From an uncultured Ignavibacteriota bacterium (GTDB lineage: Bacteria; Bacteroidota; Ignavibacteria; UBA10030; UBA8401): 64,000 bases of DNA. Numbering within the stretch: the stretch's first letter is position 1; every line of letters starts with the position of its first letter. Where the stretch lies: assembly GCA_903861125.1 (NCBI GenBank), contig CAIOTF010000015.1, positions 205,008 through 269,007 on the forward strand. The letters are read 5' to 3'. Positions 17,374 to 26,912 of this stretch are shown here, piece by piece. The position numbers and the translations under genes were made by a program. The notes beneath the pieces are model-generated. The model worked only from the letters and a program-made list of their open reading frames with translations. It was not told where the DNA came from and did not search any database.

Positions 17374-19278
17374 ATGAGACACATAACGAACATCCTGGCG
17401 ATCCTGTTTGTGTTGTCATCGCTTTGTGTTGCGCAGCAAGACACACTTACAATTCTGTTCGTCAGCGATACACATTCAAGCCTTGCTCCGGCCGGTCCGC
17501 GGTCGGTTGATCTGCAAGGGACCATCGGCGGAATCGCGCGGGCGGCCGCACTAATCAATTCTACAAAAAATACCGAGCCTAACGTGCTGACACTCCACGG
17601 CGGCGATATGTTCATGGGTTCAATATTTTTCAATATGTATTTCGGCATCGAAGAAATGAAATTGATGGGGGCAATCGGATTCGATGTGCTGACACTCGGG
17701 AATCACGAATTTGATCTCGGTCCGCTGGTTTTGCAGCGAGCATTGCAATCTGCGCTGAGGGAAAATCCAATGACGATCGTCTCTTCGAACATCGAATTCC
17801 CGGAGGACGATAAAATTCGATTGCAAAAATATATTTTGCCGTATACCATCAAACAATTCGGATCGACCAAGGTCGGCATCTTCGGCCTGACAACGCCTGA
17901 AACAAACGCATTGTCGAGTCCTTCACCTGTCTGCTTCAACGAAAATTGCTGCGAATGTGCAGCAAAGACCATTCAGATTCTCAAAGAGAATGGATGCACA
18001 TACATCATTTGTCTGTCGCATATCGGATACGCCCACGATATTATGATGGCGTCCAATCTCAACGGAGTCGATCTGATCATCAGCGCACATGACCACAGTT
18101 CAAAAGAGATTATAGGGTTTGCAAATCCTTCGGGAAGAATAGCCTGGGTTTCACAAACAGATGCTTTCTATACCGAGATGGGAATGATACAGATGCTCGT
18201 TTCCGGTCAAACAACGGAACTTCTTTCAGCAGATCATATCCCTTTGGACAAAAAAATTAAGGAAGATCTGACCATAAAAACCCTGGTCGACAATATGATT
18301 GCCAGAATCGAACTTCAGTTCGGGCCGATGTTTACGAAGCAGATCGGCACGGCAACAGAAACTTTCGATGAAGTTCAGAATGATGTTACAAGCATCGGAT
18401 CGAAAGAAACTGCCGTTGGGAATCTGGTGACCGATGCATTTCGCGCTTACACGATGACCGATATCGCGATCGAGCCAGGCGGATCGACCGCACAGCCGAT
18501 CTTCAAAGGACCGATCATTGGTGATGACTTGTTCCGAGCAATCGGATATGGTTTCAATGAAAATAATAATCTGGGATTCCGTCTTGTAACATGTACCATC
18601 ACCGGACAATCGTTGTTGAATGCCCTGGAAAAATGCCTTGAATATTCTCAGGTGAATGATGAGTTCTATCCGCAGGTATCCGGAATGACTTTCTCATCCA
18701 GAAGAGTCACCGAAGAAGGATCTAGGGTGAAATGGGTATTTGTCCACGGCGAGGCATTGGATCCGGAAAAGATATACAGTGTTACCACCAATGAACTTGC
18801 GCTGAATTTGCTGACATCGATGTTCGGCATTACCGTGTCGGACGTTGTTGTTGACCAGGTCACCGAATATCAGGCATTAAGTGCATATGTGGAAGCACGA
18901 GGGACTATTTCTCCGGCCGAAAGATTTTCACCGGGAGTGAAGGACAAAGGACCAATGTTGCATGCCGAAAAGGTGACATCCATGCAGGGGAACGGCATAG
19001 CAGCCGTCATACCCGACAAATTCTCACTTGGTCAAAATTATCCTAATCCGTTCAATCCGTCAACAACCATCCGCTATGCTCTCCCTGCATCCTCACAAGT
19101 GAAACTTGTCGTGTTCGATCTGCTCGGTCGTGAAATCGCAACATTGGTGAACGAAGAGCAGTCATCCGGATGGAAGGAAGTGATATGGAATGCCGGCAAC
19201 ATATCATCCGGTATCTATTTTTACAAATTAACGGCAGGGACTTTTGTTGAAATGAAAAAGATGTCGCTGATGAAATAA
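17374..19278 (+). CDS. Secreted 5'-nucleotidase/metallophosphoesterase with T9SS sorting domain
   Basis: 634 aa, ATG 17374 with GGAGG upstream. Signal peptide to about residue 21. The N-terminal metallophosphoesterase has FVSDTHSS, HGGDMF, LGNHEFD and CLSHIGY, with SAHDHS where UshA-type enzymes usually have GHTH. The C-terminal nucleotidase domain follows (about 320-525), with PGGSTAQP where the nucleoside-binding loop usually reads like NGGG. The last ~85 residues are the T9SS sorting domain. It should hydrolyse nucleotides or related phosphoesters outside the cell. The variant motifs make the substrate uncertain. The next gene is its paralogue. Confidence 0.9.
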   Translation: MRHITNILAILFVLSSLCVAQQDTLTILFVSDTHSSLAPAGPRSVDLQGTIGGIARAAALINSTKNTEPNVLTLHGGDMFMGSIFFNMYFGIEEMKLMGAIGFDVLTLGNHEFDLGPLVLQRALQSALRENPMTIVSSNIEFPEDDKIRLQKYILPYTIKQFGSTKVGIFGLTTPETNALSSPSPVCFNENCCECAAKTIQILKENGCTYIICLSHIGYAHDIMMASNLNGVDLIISAHDHSSKEIIGFANPSGRIAWVSQTDAFYTEMGMIQMLVSGQTTELLSADHIPLDKKIKEDLTIKTLVDNMIARIELQFGPMFTKQIGTATETFDEVQNDVTSIGSKETAVGNLVTDAFRAYTMTDIAIEPGGSTAQPIFKGPIIGDDLFRAIGYGFNENNNLGFRLVTCTITGQSLLNALEKCLEYSQVNDEFYPQVSGMTFSSRRVTEEGSRVKWVFVHGEALDPEKIYSVTTNELALNLLTSMFGITVSDVVVDQVTEYQALSAYVEARGTISPAERFSPGVKDKGPMLHAEKVTSMQGNGIAAVIPDKFSLGQNYPNPFNPSTTIRYALPASSQVKLVVFDLLGREIATLVNEEQSSGWKEVIWNAGNISSGIYFYKLTAGTFVEMKKMSLMK

Positions 19279-19445
19279 GTATTTCCTGTTTTCACCATCC
19301 CGCCTCTATTTAGCGGGAACATAGTTACACTGCAATGACATGTAGATGCAGTTCGCTTCCCTCCAGAGAGAACTTTTACGGAGTCGATGCGGACTGCATC
19401 CGTGATACAAAATATTCCGCAAACATTATTCTCATAGGAGGAAGC

Positions 19446-22400
19446 ATGAAATACGTATGCACAATTCTTACGATCATTATTGTCTTGTCGTCATTTTGTT
19501 TTGCCCAGCAGGATACCCTTACGATCCTGTTCACCAGTGATACACATTCAAGTCTGGCTCCGATCGGCAGCCGATCGGATGACCTGAGGGGAACTATCGG
19601 CGGTATTGCACGGGCGGCCTCGCTTATCGGCAGCGTGAAGATGAATGAACCAAATGTGCTGACGCTTCATGGCGGCGATATGTTCATCGGCGATATTTTC
19701 TATAATACCTATTTCGGTATCGCGGAATTAAAATTGATGAGTGCCATCGGGTACGATGTGCTGACACTCGGAAATCATGAATTCGATCTCGGTCCTGCGA
19801 TGCTGCAGATGGCCTTTGATTCTTCCATGAAGGAAAGTCCAATGAGCATTGTCTCATCGAACATCATTTTCCCGGATGATGAGAAATTTCGTTTGGACCA
19901 ATATGTCCTCCCCTATACCATCCGGCAGTTCGGTTCTCTTAAGATCGGAATCTTCGGCCTGACAACGCCTGAAACAAATGCATTGTCGAACCCATCGCCT
20001 GTCTGCTTCAATGAGAATTGCTGTGACTGTGCGGCAAAAACCGTTCAGGTCCTTAAAGACAGCGGATGCACATTCATCATTTGCCTGTCACATATCGGTT
20101 ACACTCACGATAGTATGATGGCAGCAAACATTTCCGGAATTGATCTGATTATCAGCGCGCATGACCACAGCTCAAAAGATATTACCGGGTATCCAAATCC
20201 TTCGGGAAGAACAACCTGGGTGTCACAAACGGATGCGTTCTATACAGAGATGGGTAAGATACAGTTGCTCATTACCGATCAGTCAACACAGCTTCTTTCT
20301 GCCCGGCACATTTCTTTGGACAGCAAAATCGAGGAAGAGCCGACTGTTAAAACCGAGGTCGATAATCTGATCGCGGAAGTTGAACAGAAGTTCGGACCGA
20401 TGTTCACTAAGGCTGTATCATATGCAACGGACAATTTCACCGAAACATCGGAATACCTTCCCGGCGACGGACCGAAAGAGACTGCCGTCGGAAATCTGGT
20501 CACCGATGCTTTTCGCAAATATACCGGCACGGATATCGCCATCGAACCGGGCGGATCGACTGCACAGCCGTTGTTTAGAGGGCCGATCGTCGGCGACGAT
20601 CTGTTCCGGGCGGTCGGGTACGGTTTCAACAAGAATAATTCTTTGGGATACCGTCTGGTAACATTTACAGTCACCGGAGAATCTCTCGCCGTTGCACTGG
20701 AGAAATGCGCCGCCACTATCGAAACGAACGACGAGTTCTTCCCGCAGGTGTCCGGAATGCAGTATTCCTACAGTCCGAATGCACCGGCAGGCAAACGGAT
20801 CAGAGATATCAAGGTCAACGACCTGCCGCTTGATCCGGCAAAACGGTACAGCGTTACGACCAATGAACTTGCCGCGGCGTTATTGACAACGATGCTCGGC
20901 ATTAATGTATCCGACATGACCGTGTTCGAGAATATGTCGGAATATCAGGCGCTGCTCCGGTATGTTTCAAAAGAAGAATCCATCTCACCGGCCATCGAAG
21001 GAAGAATCACGGTTGTTCCGATGACACAACTGATCGGAACTTATACCGTCGGCCAAAGCGGAAAATTTGCTACGCTCGAATCTGCTTTTTCTTCCCTGAG
21101 CAACAATGGAATTCTCGGACCGGTAACACTCTTTCTTACCGACGAACTGTATGATCTTACAACAACGGCAGCCGGTTCCCTTGTCCTCAACGGTCCGATC
21201 GCCGGCGCGTCGTCAAACAACCGCATCACCATTCGTCCGGCAGAAAATACAAACGTTACGATTAAAGGAAACGGCAAAGCGGTGATCCAGTTGAATAATG
21301 TAAGCTACTGCACGCTTGACGGCATCGGCGCGGAAAGCAAATCCGGAATGACCGTTCAGGCGCTCATCAATAAAAATTATGCAAACAATCACGGCATAGA
21401 GCTCCGCGGAAATAGTGATTTTAATGAAATAAAAAATATTACGGTCGGCACGGATGATTATGCACGGTACAATTCTTTCGCCATCTCACTGATGAACGAC
21501 AGTATTGAATCTCCCGACTATTGCACCATATCGGGAAATAATGTTACGTCGGGTGATGCAGGCATCATTATCTGGGGAACACGAGAGAAAAAAGCCATCG
21601 GAAATATCATTCGATCGAATCAGGTCGGTTCAGCTGCGCATACAACGATAGCCTTCGGCATCGTAGTTATTTTTTCCGAAGCATCATTCGTCGAGTACAA
21701 CAACGTGGAAAACCTCCGGATCACATCGGATAAATACCAGGTTGGAATTGACGTGGAATACTCCAGAAATGTTATCGTCCGCAATAACAAAGTACATAAT
21801 CTTCTGTTAACCGATGCGACGATGGCAACAGCTGTCGGTATCGGAGTATTTGGCGGTATTGGGGGTACCGATATCTGGGTCTACAATAACAAAGTGTGGG
21901 ATATCAAGACGGCCATATCCTCCCGTTGTGCAGTGAGAGGTATATATGCGTGGAATCAAAATTTATTGCGCATAGAGAACAATACTGTCGTGCTGACGAA
22001 ATCGGATGATGCCAACGCTTCCGCGGGTTCTGATGGCATACGTCTTGCAGCTTCAAATACAAATACCACGATCCGGAACAATATCATTATAAATACCCGC
22101 GAGGATTCTCCCGGCCTGGTGACTGCCATAACAATGCTGGCACCTCAATTACTGTCGGATTATAATGATCTTTTTGTCGGTTCAGGCGAGTATTCGTATA
22201 TCGGATTCACAAACGCGGAATGCAAAACCCTTGACCAATGGAAAACCTCGGGAATGGATATCAACAGCGTCTCGGTACTCCCCCTCTTTACCGGCCCGAA
22301 TCTGCATATCGACACGACAAATATTTTATCGAATGCTCTTAACGATCTGGGAACTCCCATTACAGGAATCGCCTATGACTTTGATGGCCGTCGACGCGAT

Positions 22401-22742
22401 AAAGTTAATCCCGATATCGGCGCCGATGAATTTGATGAGGTCCTTACCGGTGTGAGCAGCACACGTCCGACGTTACCGGACAGATTTGCACTTGAACAGA
22501 ATTATCCAAACCCATTCAATCCGTCAACGACAATCCGGTATGCTCTTCCCTCATCCGCGAACGTACAACTCGCGGTGTATGATGTACTCGGAAGAGAGAT
22601 AGCAACATTGATCAACGAAGAGCAATCCGCAGGTTGGAAGGAAGTAACGTGGAACGCCATACATGTATCAAGCGGAATATATATTTATAAGCTCACTGCC
22701 GGTAATTTTACCGAAGTGAAAAAGATGTCGCTGATTCGATAA
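19446..22742 (+). CDS. 5'-nucleotidase fused to a beta-helix module, with T9SS sorting domain
   Basis: 1098 aa from ATG 19446 (GGAGG upstream; the signal peptide starts here). Residues ~20-520 closely match the neighbouring nucleotidase at 17374, including FTSDTHSS, LGNHEFD and SAHDHS, so the pair arose by tandem duplication. At about residue 527 a right-handed beta-helix module begins (TYTVGQSGKFATLESAF) and runs to about 1000. The same module sits behind a different catalytic domain at 23197. A T9SS sorting domain ends the protein. The beta-helix may bind polysaccharide or cell surface and position the phosphatase (inference). Confidence 0.88.
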   Translation: MKYVCTILTIIIVLSSFCFAQQDTLTILFTSDTHSSLAPIGSRSDDLRGTIGGIARAASLIGSVKMNEPNVLTLHGGDMFIGDIFYNTYFGIAELKLMSAIGYDVLTLGNHEFDLGPAMLQMAFDSSMKESPMSIVSSNIIFPDDEKFRLDQYVLPYTIRQFGSLKIGIFGLTTPETNALSNPSPVCFNENCCDCAAKTVQVLKDSGCTFIICLSHIGYTHDSMMAANISGIDLIISAHDHSSKDITGYPNPSGRTTWVSQTDAFYTEMGKIQLLITDQSTQLLSARHISLDSKIEEEPTVKTEVDNLIAEVEQKFGPMFTKAVSYATDNFTETSEYLPGDGPKETAVGNLVTDAFRKYTGTDIAIEPGGSTAQPLFRGPIVGDDLFRAVGYGFNKNNSLGYRLVTFTVTGESLAVALEKCAATIETNDEFFPQVSGMQYSYSPNAPAGKRIRDIKVNDLPLDPAKRYSVTTNELAAALLTTMLGINVSDMTVFENMSEYQALLRYVSKEESISPAIEGRITVVPMTQLIGTYTVGQSGKFATLESAFSSLSNNGILGPVTLFLTDELYDLTTTAAGSLVLNGPIAGASSNNRITIRPAENTNVTIKGNGKAVIQLNNVSYCTLDGIGAESKSGMTVQALINKNYANNHGIELRGNSDFNEIKNITVGTDDYARYNSFAISLMNDSIESPDYCTISGNNVTSGDAGIIIWGTREKKAIGNIIRSNQVGSAAHTTIAFGIVVIFSEASFVEYNNVENLRITSDKYQVGIDVEYSRNVIVRNNKVHNLLLTDATMATAVGIGVFGGIGGTDIWVYNNKVWDIKTAISSRCAVRGIYAWNQNLLRIENNTVVLTKSDDANASAGSDGIRLAASNTNTTIRNNIIINTREDSPGLVTAITMLAPQLLSDYNDLFVGSGEYSYIGFTNAECKTLDQWKTSGMDINSVSVLPLFTGPNLHIDTTNILSNALNDLGTPITGIAYDFDGRRRDKVNPDIGADEFDEVLTGVSSTRPTLPDRFALEQNYPNPFNPSTTIRYALPSSANVQLAVYDVLGREIATLINEEQSAGWKEVTWNAIHVSSGIYIYKLTAGNFTEVKKMSLIR

Positions 22743-22822
22743 TTCATGATGGATGGTAACGGATTGCTCCGGCAATCCGTTAACCTATGGGGGTTCAATG
22801 TGATGGACCACGTTAATAAGCT

Positions 22823-22888
22823 GCGGAGTGAAGACTCACAAGTGGACGTTCTGTTGCCTATGGCGGAACGGTGATGTTTTTACTCCGC
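22823..22888. ncRNA. Structured 66-nt repeat, copy 1 (3' of cargo gene)
   Basis: A long closing stem pairs GCGGAGTGAAGAC with the 3' strand ending TTTTTACTCCGC (about 13 bp with G-U). Inside is a hairpin, GTTCTG with CGGAAC, around TTGCCTATGG. Copy 2 at 28902 keeps length and structure while changing paired bases together (G-C to A-T, T-G to T-A), which indicates selection on structure. Strand is not certain because the element is nearly symmetric; the plus strand is favoured as both copies lie just downstream of plus-strand genes. Confidence 0.6.
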
Positions 22889-22974
22889 GCTTCATTGTTT
22901 CATGGAATATTTTTTTCGAACAATGAAGTATCTGCGAATACGTGATGTTACATTCTTCACCTAGTGCTTAATTT

Positions 22975-22982
22975 TATTTTTG
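22975..22982 (+). promoter_or_regulatory. Possible promoter -7 box
   Basis: TATTTTTG fits TAnnTTTG and lies 12 nt before leader copy C. No clear TTG is found 20 nt upstream (ATT/TTC instead), so the assignment rests mostly on its position relative to the leader. Confidence 0.35.
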
Positions 22983-22991
22983 ATCAGAGTT

Positions 22992-23083
22992 CTCCGGCTT
23001 CTGCCGGAAATCGGACCGCGGGATCGTGCAAAAAGATTCCTTCAACACATCTTCCCTCCTTCCATCTCCGGTGCCGCCGGAAC
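22992..23083 (+). ncRNA. Repeated 5' leader RNA element, copy C
   Basis: Stems TCCGGC-ttct-GCCGGA (22993-23008), GGGATC/GATTCC (23020-23025 with 23035-23040) and TCCGG/CCGGA (23067-23071 with 23077-23081). CCCTCCTT lies at 23054-23061, between the second and third stems. The next start codon is 114 nt downstream and has an AAAGGAG ribosome binding site that the tract could pair with. Confidence 0.6.
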
Positions 23084-23196
23084 ATAAATTCATGGAAAGA
23101 AACAATGTTCATTTTTTTCTGTTTCAGAAAAGAAGTTCTGCCTCTTAGTGCAAGATGCGGCAGCAAGATCTATCTTATTGCCGAAAGGAGCCCGCT

Positions 23197-25941
23197 ATGA
23201 AACAGTATCATTCCATATTCATACTCCTGATATTCTCACTCTTTGCTTCTCTAACACTGACGCAGCAGAATGCAATGAGCCAGACAAAATTCAAAAAGTA
23301 CAGCGGTAATCCCGTATTGACCGCAGGACCGGCCGGATCGTGGGATGCGGACAATGTCGACTGCGGATCCGTGCTGTATCAGAACTCGATGTATCACATG
23401 TGGTACACCGGACAGAATGGCTCGGAATCTTCGATCGGATATGCATTTTCAAGCGACGGCATAACCTGGACAAAATATTCCGGCAATCCGGTACTGCTGC
23501 ATGGAGCGTCGGAAGATTTCGATGCGCTGATTGGCCTTCCCTCCGTGATATATGACGCCGGTACTTTTCATTTGTGGTACACTGCATTCAACAATTCAAC
23601 AATTACCATGTTCGGCTATGCTTATTCAACAGACGGAATACAATGGACAAAACATGAGTCGCCAGTTTTTCAGCAAGGAAGCACAGGAAACTGGGATGAT
23701 TATGATATTTCTGTCGGACCGGTGATCAAAGAAGATTCGGTGCTGAAGATGTTTTACGGAGGAAGAACCTCTGCCGGTTCGTGGAAAACAGGACTGGCCG
23801 TTTCGACCGATTCAATACATTGGAGCCGTCAAAACTCCGGAAACCCTGTGCTTGCCGGTGGAGCTCCGGGCGCGTGGGATCAAATAAGTCAACGGGCAAC
23901 CTCCGCGCTTACATACGGAAGTGTATACCAAATTTGGTACAGCAACTTCCGTCCGTCACCATACAACATTGGGTATGCCACCTCCACCGATGGCGGAATT
24001 AATTGGAGCACATATCCAGGTAATCCAATCCTCACTCCGACCACGGGGGAATGGGACGCCGGGTATCTCATCTTTCCGATAGTGCTTCGGGATCCAAACG
24101 GCCGGTATACAATGTACTATACCGGAGGAAACAGCAACTGGTCGGCGGAGAACATTGGCCTTGCGATTGACACTGCCATCACACAACTGACGGGAACATA
24201 CACAGTCGGTATGGGAGGAAATTTTTCCACGCTGGATTCTGCCTTTGCCCGTTTGAACAAGGATGGTGTTCTTGGTCCCGTTACACTATTGCTGACCGAT
24301 TCGTTGTACGATGCAACATCCCATGAGAGCGGTTCGTTCAGATTAACCGGTCCGATCGCCGGTGCCGGACCCGCAAGCCGCATCACCATACGGCCTGCAG
24401 ATCATGTTGCATTAACAATACAAGGAAATGGCTCTGCCGCTCTGCATTTCGAACAGGTCAGTTACCTTACGCTCGACGGCATACAACTTCAGGGTGATAC
24501 ACGGTTGAAAGTACGTGCACTGTATAATGGAACATTCTTATACAACGATGCCATCGATTTCTGGGGGAATTGCGATCACAACATTATCCAAAATCTTTCC
24601 GTTTGTTCGGACGACATCACGCGGCAAGGTATTGCGGTAGCACTGATCGGTTACGATAACAATTCAGGTTCTCCGGACAGTTGTTTACTGTCGGGCTTAT
24701 CCATTACATCGGGAGCGTACGGAATATATCTTTATGGACCTGCCTCCATGAAATTAAAAGGAAATGTCATCCGCAATAATCATATCGGATCGCCAATCGA
24801 CAGTCTTATTGCTTTGGGCATTTACAACGATTTTTCATCCGAAGGAACGGTCATTGAATACAACCACATCGAAAACCTGCGGCTGCCCGGAATTAATGGT
24901 CCTTCATCAGTACTCATCGGCATCGCTTTGAACGGAAGCAGAAACTCCATCATTCGAAATAATATTGTCCACAATATCCGCAAGTATGACGCAAATTATG
25001 TAACAGGCATCCGCGCAACAGGTCTATCAAATGAACGGGGCTTAAACAATTGGATTTATAACAATAAAGTGTGGGATATTACGAACAGTTCTGAGCAATG
25101 CACCGAACTGGCAGGCATACTCGCGAAATATCAGGATTCTCTGAAGGTTGATTACAATACGGTCATCCTTCCGGAATCAGGTGATACACCGCCCTCCGGC
25201 GGATCGCAAGCGCTGTGGTTCCAATCAACCGCACTGTATCCGACTGTGCGCAACAACATTCTTGTGAACGCACGAACCGATTCACCTCATGTCTCTGTCG
25301 CAATAAAATTTGATACACCGGTACATCTCTCAGAACATAATGATCTCGTTGTCGGAACTTCGGGAAGAGCAAATATCGCGTCGCTCAACTCAGCGCTGTA
25401 CAAAACGCTTGCCGACTGGCAGGGAACGTTGAATGACGTGCACAGTGTGAGCATATGCCCATGTTTCTGCACTATGCATATGCACATTGATACAACAACT
25501 GCAGTTATGAACGCTCTGGAAGGAAAAGGGACTCCGATTGCAGGAATTTTTACCGACTTTGAAGGTCGGGAACGAAGTTCAACATCTCCCGATATCGGAG
25601 CTGATGAGTTCGACAAGACCACCGGTGTTTCATCAGACAGGACCGGCATACCGGAAACATTTTCTCTTTCACAGAACTACCCAAATCCATTCAACCCGAC
25701 AACAACAATTCGCTACGCTCTCCCCTCTTCCGCTAATGTGAAATTGAACGTGTATGATTTACTTGGAAGAGAAATTGCAACGCTCGTTAACGAAGAACAA
25801 TCTGCGGGATGGAAAGAAGTGGAATGGAACGCACGCCAGACAAACGGCGGGCAGGCGTCGGCGTTCAGTTCTGGAATTTATTTTTATAAACTCGAAGTAG
25901 GAAGTTTTGCAGAGGTAAAGAAATTAATACTGCTGAAATAA
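23197..25941 (+). CDS. Secreted glycosidase-like beta-propeller fused to beta-helix, with T9SS sorting domain
   Basis: 914 aa, ATG 23197 with AAAGGAG upstream and a signal peptide. Residues ~28-325 form a five-bladed propeller with repeats such as YSGNPVL---GSWD and MWYTG, resembling GH43/GH130-type glycosidases. Catalytic acids were not assigned with confidence. From about residue 328 comes the same beta-helix module as in the 19446 protein (TYTVGMGGNFSTLDSAF). The C-terminal T9SS domain carries an unusual insertion (QTNGGQASAF) before SSGIYFYK. It is probably a surface polysaccharide-active or -binding protein. Leader RNA copy C precedes it. Confidence 0.83.
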   Translation: MKQYHSIFILLIFSLFASLTLTQQNAMSQTKFKKYSGNPVLTAGPAGSWDADNVDCGSVLYQNSMYHMWYTGQNGSESSIGYAFSSDGITWTKYSGNPVLLHGASEDFDALIGLPSVIYDAGTFHLWYTAFNNSTITMFGYAYSTDGIQWTKHESPVFQQGSTGNWDDYDISVGPVIKEDSVLKMFYGGRTSAGSWKTGLAVSTDSIHWSRQNSGNPVLAGGAPGAWDQISQRATSALTYGSVYQIWYSNFRPSPYNIGYATSTDGGINWSTYPGNPILTPTTGEWDAGYLIFPIVLRDPNGRYTMYYTGGNSNWSAENIGLAIDTAITQLTGTYTVGMGGNFSTLDSAFARLNKDGVLGPVTLLLTDSLYDATSHESGSFRLTGPIAGAGPASRITIRPADHVALTIQGNGSAALHFEQVSYLTLDGIQLQGDTRLKVRALYNGTFLYNDAIDFWGNCDHNIIQNLSVCSDDITRQGIAVALIGYDNNSGSPDSCLLSGLSITSGAYGIYLYGPASMKLKGNVIRNNHIGSPIDSLIALGIYNDFSSEGTVIEYNHIENLRLPGINGPSSVLIGIALNGSRNSIIRNNIVHNIRKYDANYVTGIRATGLSNERGLNNWIYNNKVWDITNSSEQCTELAGILAKYQDSLKVDYNTVILPESGDTPPSGGSQALWFQSTALYPTVRNNILVNARTDSPHVSVAIKFDTPVHLSEHNDLVVGTSGRANIASLNSALYKTLADWQGTLNDVHSVSICPCFCTMHMHIDTTTAVMNALEGKGTPIAGIFTDFEGRERSSTSPDIGADEFDKTTGVSSDRTGIPETFSLSQNYPNPFNPTTTIRYALPSSANVKLNVYDLLGREIATLVNEEQSAGWKEVEWNARQTNGGQASAFSSGIYFYKLEVGSFAEVKKLILLK

Positions 25942-25973
25942 AAAATGTAGGGACGGATGGAAATCCGTCCCTA
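25942..25973. repeat. Palindromic repeat after sorting domain, copy 1
   Basis: TAGGGACGGAT-ggaa-ATCCGTCCCTA, a near-perfect hairpin at 25948-25973, begins 7 nt after the stop codon. An identical copy with the same flank, including the last codons of the sorting domain, follows the gene ending at 32221. It could end transcripts, although no T-run follows. Confidence 0.75.
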
Positions 25974-26005
25974 AGGCACGGACTTTCGTCCGCGCCTACA
26001 AAAAT

Positions 26006-26119
26006 GATGAACAATCCGCCAGCGAGAAAAAAGTGCAGTGGAATGCAGTAGCACGTACCAGCGGAATATATTTTTTTACCGGCTCACAGCACGCAATGCA
26101 CGAACAGCAACGGAAGTGA
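26006..26119 (+). pseudogene. Decayed T9SS sorting-domain fragment
   Basis: One frame reads DEQSASEKKVQWNA then SGIYFF, recognisable as the middle of the T9SS sorting domain (compare NEEQSAGWKEVQWNA and SGIYFYK), then runs off into unrelated residues to a stop just before the LysE gene. There is no start or body domain. It is a remnant of a lost cargo gene or of a partially duplicated sorting-domain cassette. Confidence 0.7.
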
Positions 26120-26122
26120 TCT

Positions 26123-26746
26123 ATGTCGCTCGATTTTTTCCTTAAAGGAGTTGTGACGGGATTCCTGTTGGCGGCACCCATAGGCCCGATAGGGATCCTG
26201 TGCATACGGGGGGTCCTCCTCTCCGGACGACGCCGCGGATATATCATCGGGGCAAGCGGTGCATGCGGCGATATCATCTACTCCGCCGCTGCGGCATTCG
26301 GAGTGAAACTTATCTTTGATTTTGTTCTGTTACATCAACCGGCCATGCGTCTTGCCGGCGGACTCATGCTCGCCGGAGCCGGTATCGTTACATTTCTCTC
26401 CCGTTCCGCAACATCGCTGGATGAACCACGCAGCATAGATGAGAAAGGGATCTTTGCCTCCACCTTCCTGTTGGCACTGACAAATCCCCTGACTCTTTTT
26501 GCTTATGCGGCCGCATTTTCTGGTCTCGGCATCAGCATAATTCTTTCGGACTATTTGTCTGTCGCATTGCTTGTCGGTGGCGTCTTCTGCGGATCGCTTC
26601 TTTGGTTCTCATTTCTTGTTTGGTTCGCACAGCGCTTCAGGAAGAAAGTAACGGCACGGAGTATCGGTATTATCAATAAAGTTGTCGGATTGTTATTGAT
26701 TCTTTTTGGTGCCGTCAGTCTTATCCTGGGTTTGAGATCATCATAG
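26123..26746 (+). CDS. LysE/RhtB-family exporter
   Basis: 207 aa, ATG 26123 (GGAAGTGAT upstream). It has six hydrophobic segments and the family signature near the N-terminus, AAPIGPIGILCIRG, followed by a charged SGRRRG loop. A second conserved region reads LLALTNPLTL. Members export amino acids or small metabolites across the inner membrane. The substrate cannot be predicted. It is flanked by T9SS cargo genes with no obvious functional link. Confidence 0.9.
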   Translation: MSLDFFLKGVVTGFLLAAPIGPIGILCIRGVLLSGRRRGYIIGASGACGDIIYSAAAAFGVKLIFDFVLLHQPAMRLAGGLMLAGAGIVTFLSRSATSLDEPRSIDEKGIFASTFLLALTNPLTLFAYAAAFSGLGISIILSDYLSVALLVGGVFCGSLLWFSFLVWFAQRFRKKVTARSIGIINKVVGLLLILFGAVSLILGLRSS

Positions 26747-26771
26747 AAGATAATATCTAATAATTTTTGAC

Positions 26772-26802
26772 TTGACAAAATATATTAAACCGCGTACGTT
26801 TG
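26772..26802 (+). promoter_or_regulatory. Bacteroidota-type promoter
   Basis: TTG (26772-26774), 20 nt, TACGTTTG (26795-26802). It has the same boxes and spacing as at 6273 and 35893. Drives the beta-helix gene at 27127. Confidence 0.72.
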
Positions 26803-26821
26803 TGTCAATAATATCTGTATT

Positions 26822-26912
26822 CGTCGGCTCCTGCCGCGAATTGGATCCAGGGATCTTCCTGCAGATTCCGGCAACACTCCTTCCCTCCTTCCATCCACCG
26901 GCTCGCCGGTGC
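26822..26912 (+). ncRNA. Repeated 5' leader RNA element, copy D
   Basis: Stems CGGC-tcct-GCCG (26825-26836), GGGATC/GATTCC (26850-26855 with 26864-26869) and CACCGGC/GCCGGTG (26896-26911, the longest third stem). CCCTCCTT lies at 26883-26890. The linker CGAATTGGATCCAGGG is the best preserved. The downstream gene has AGGAGG, which is complementary to the tract. Confidence 0.62.

Larger units (their letters stand above)
22743..23196. other. Intergenic region with 3' structured element and leader RNA
   Basis: No gene seen. It contains a hairpin AACGGATTGC/GCAATCCGTT just after the stop (about 22760-22784), the 66-nt structured repeat (22823-22888), a TATTTTTG box (22975) and leader copy C (22992-23083). 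Confidence 0.7.
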
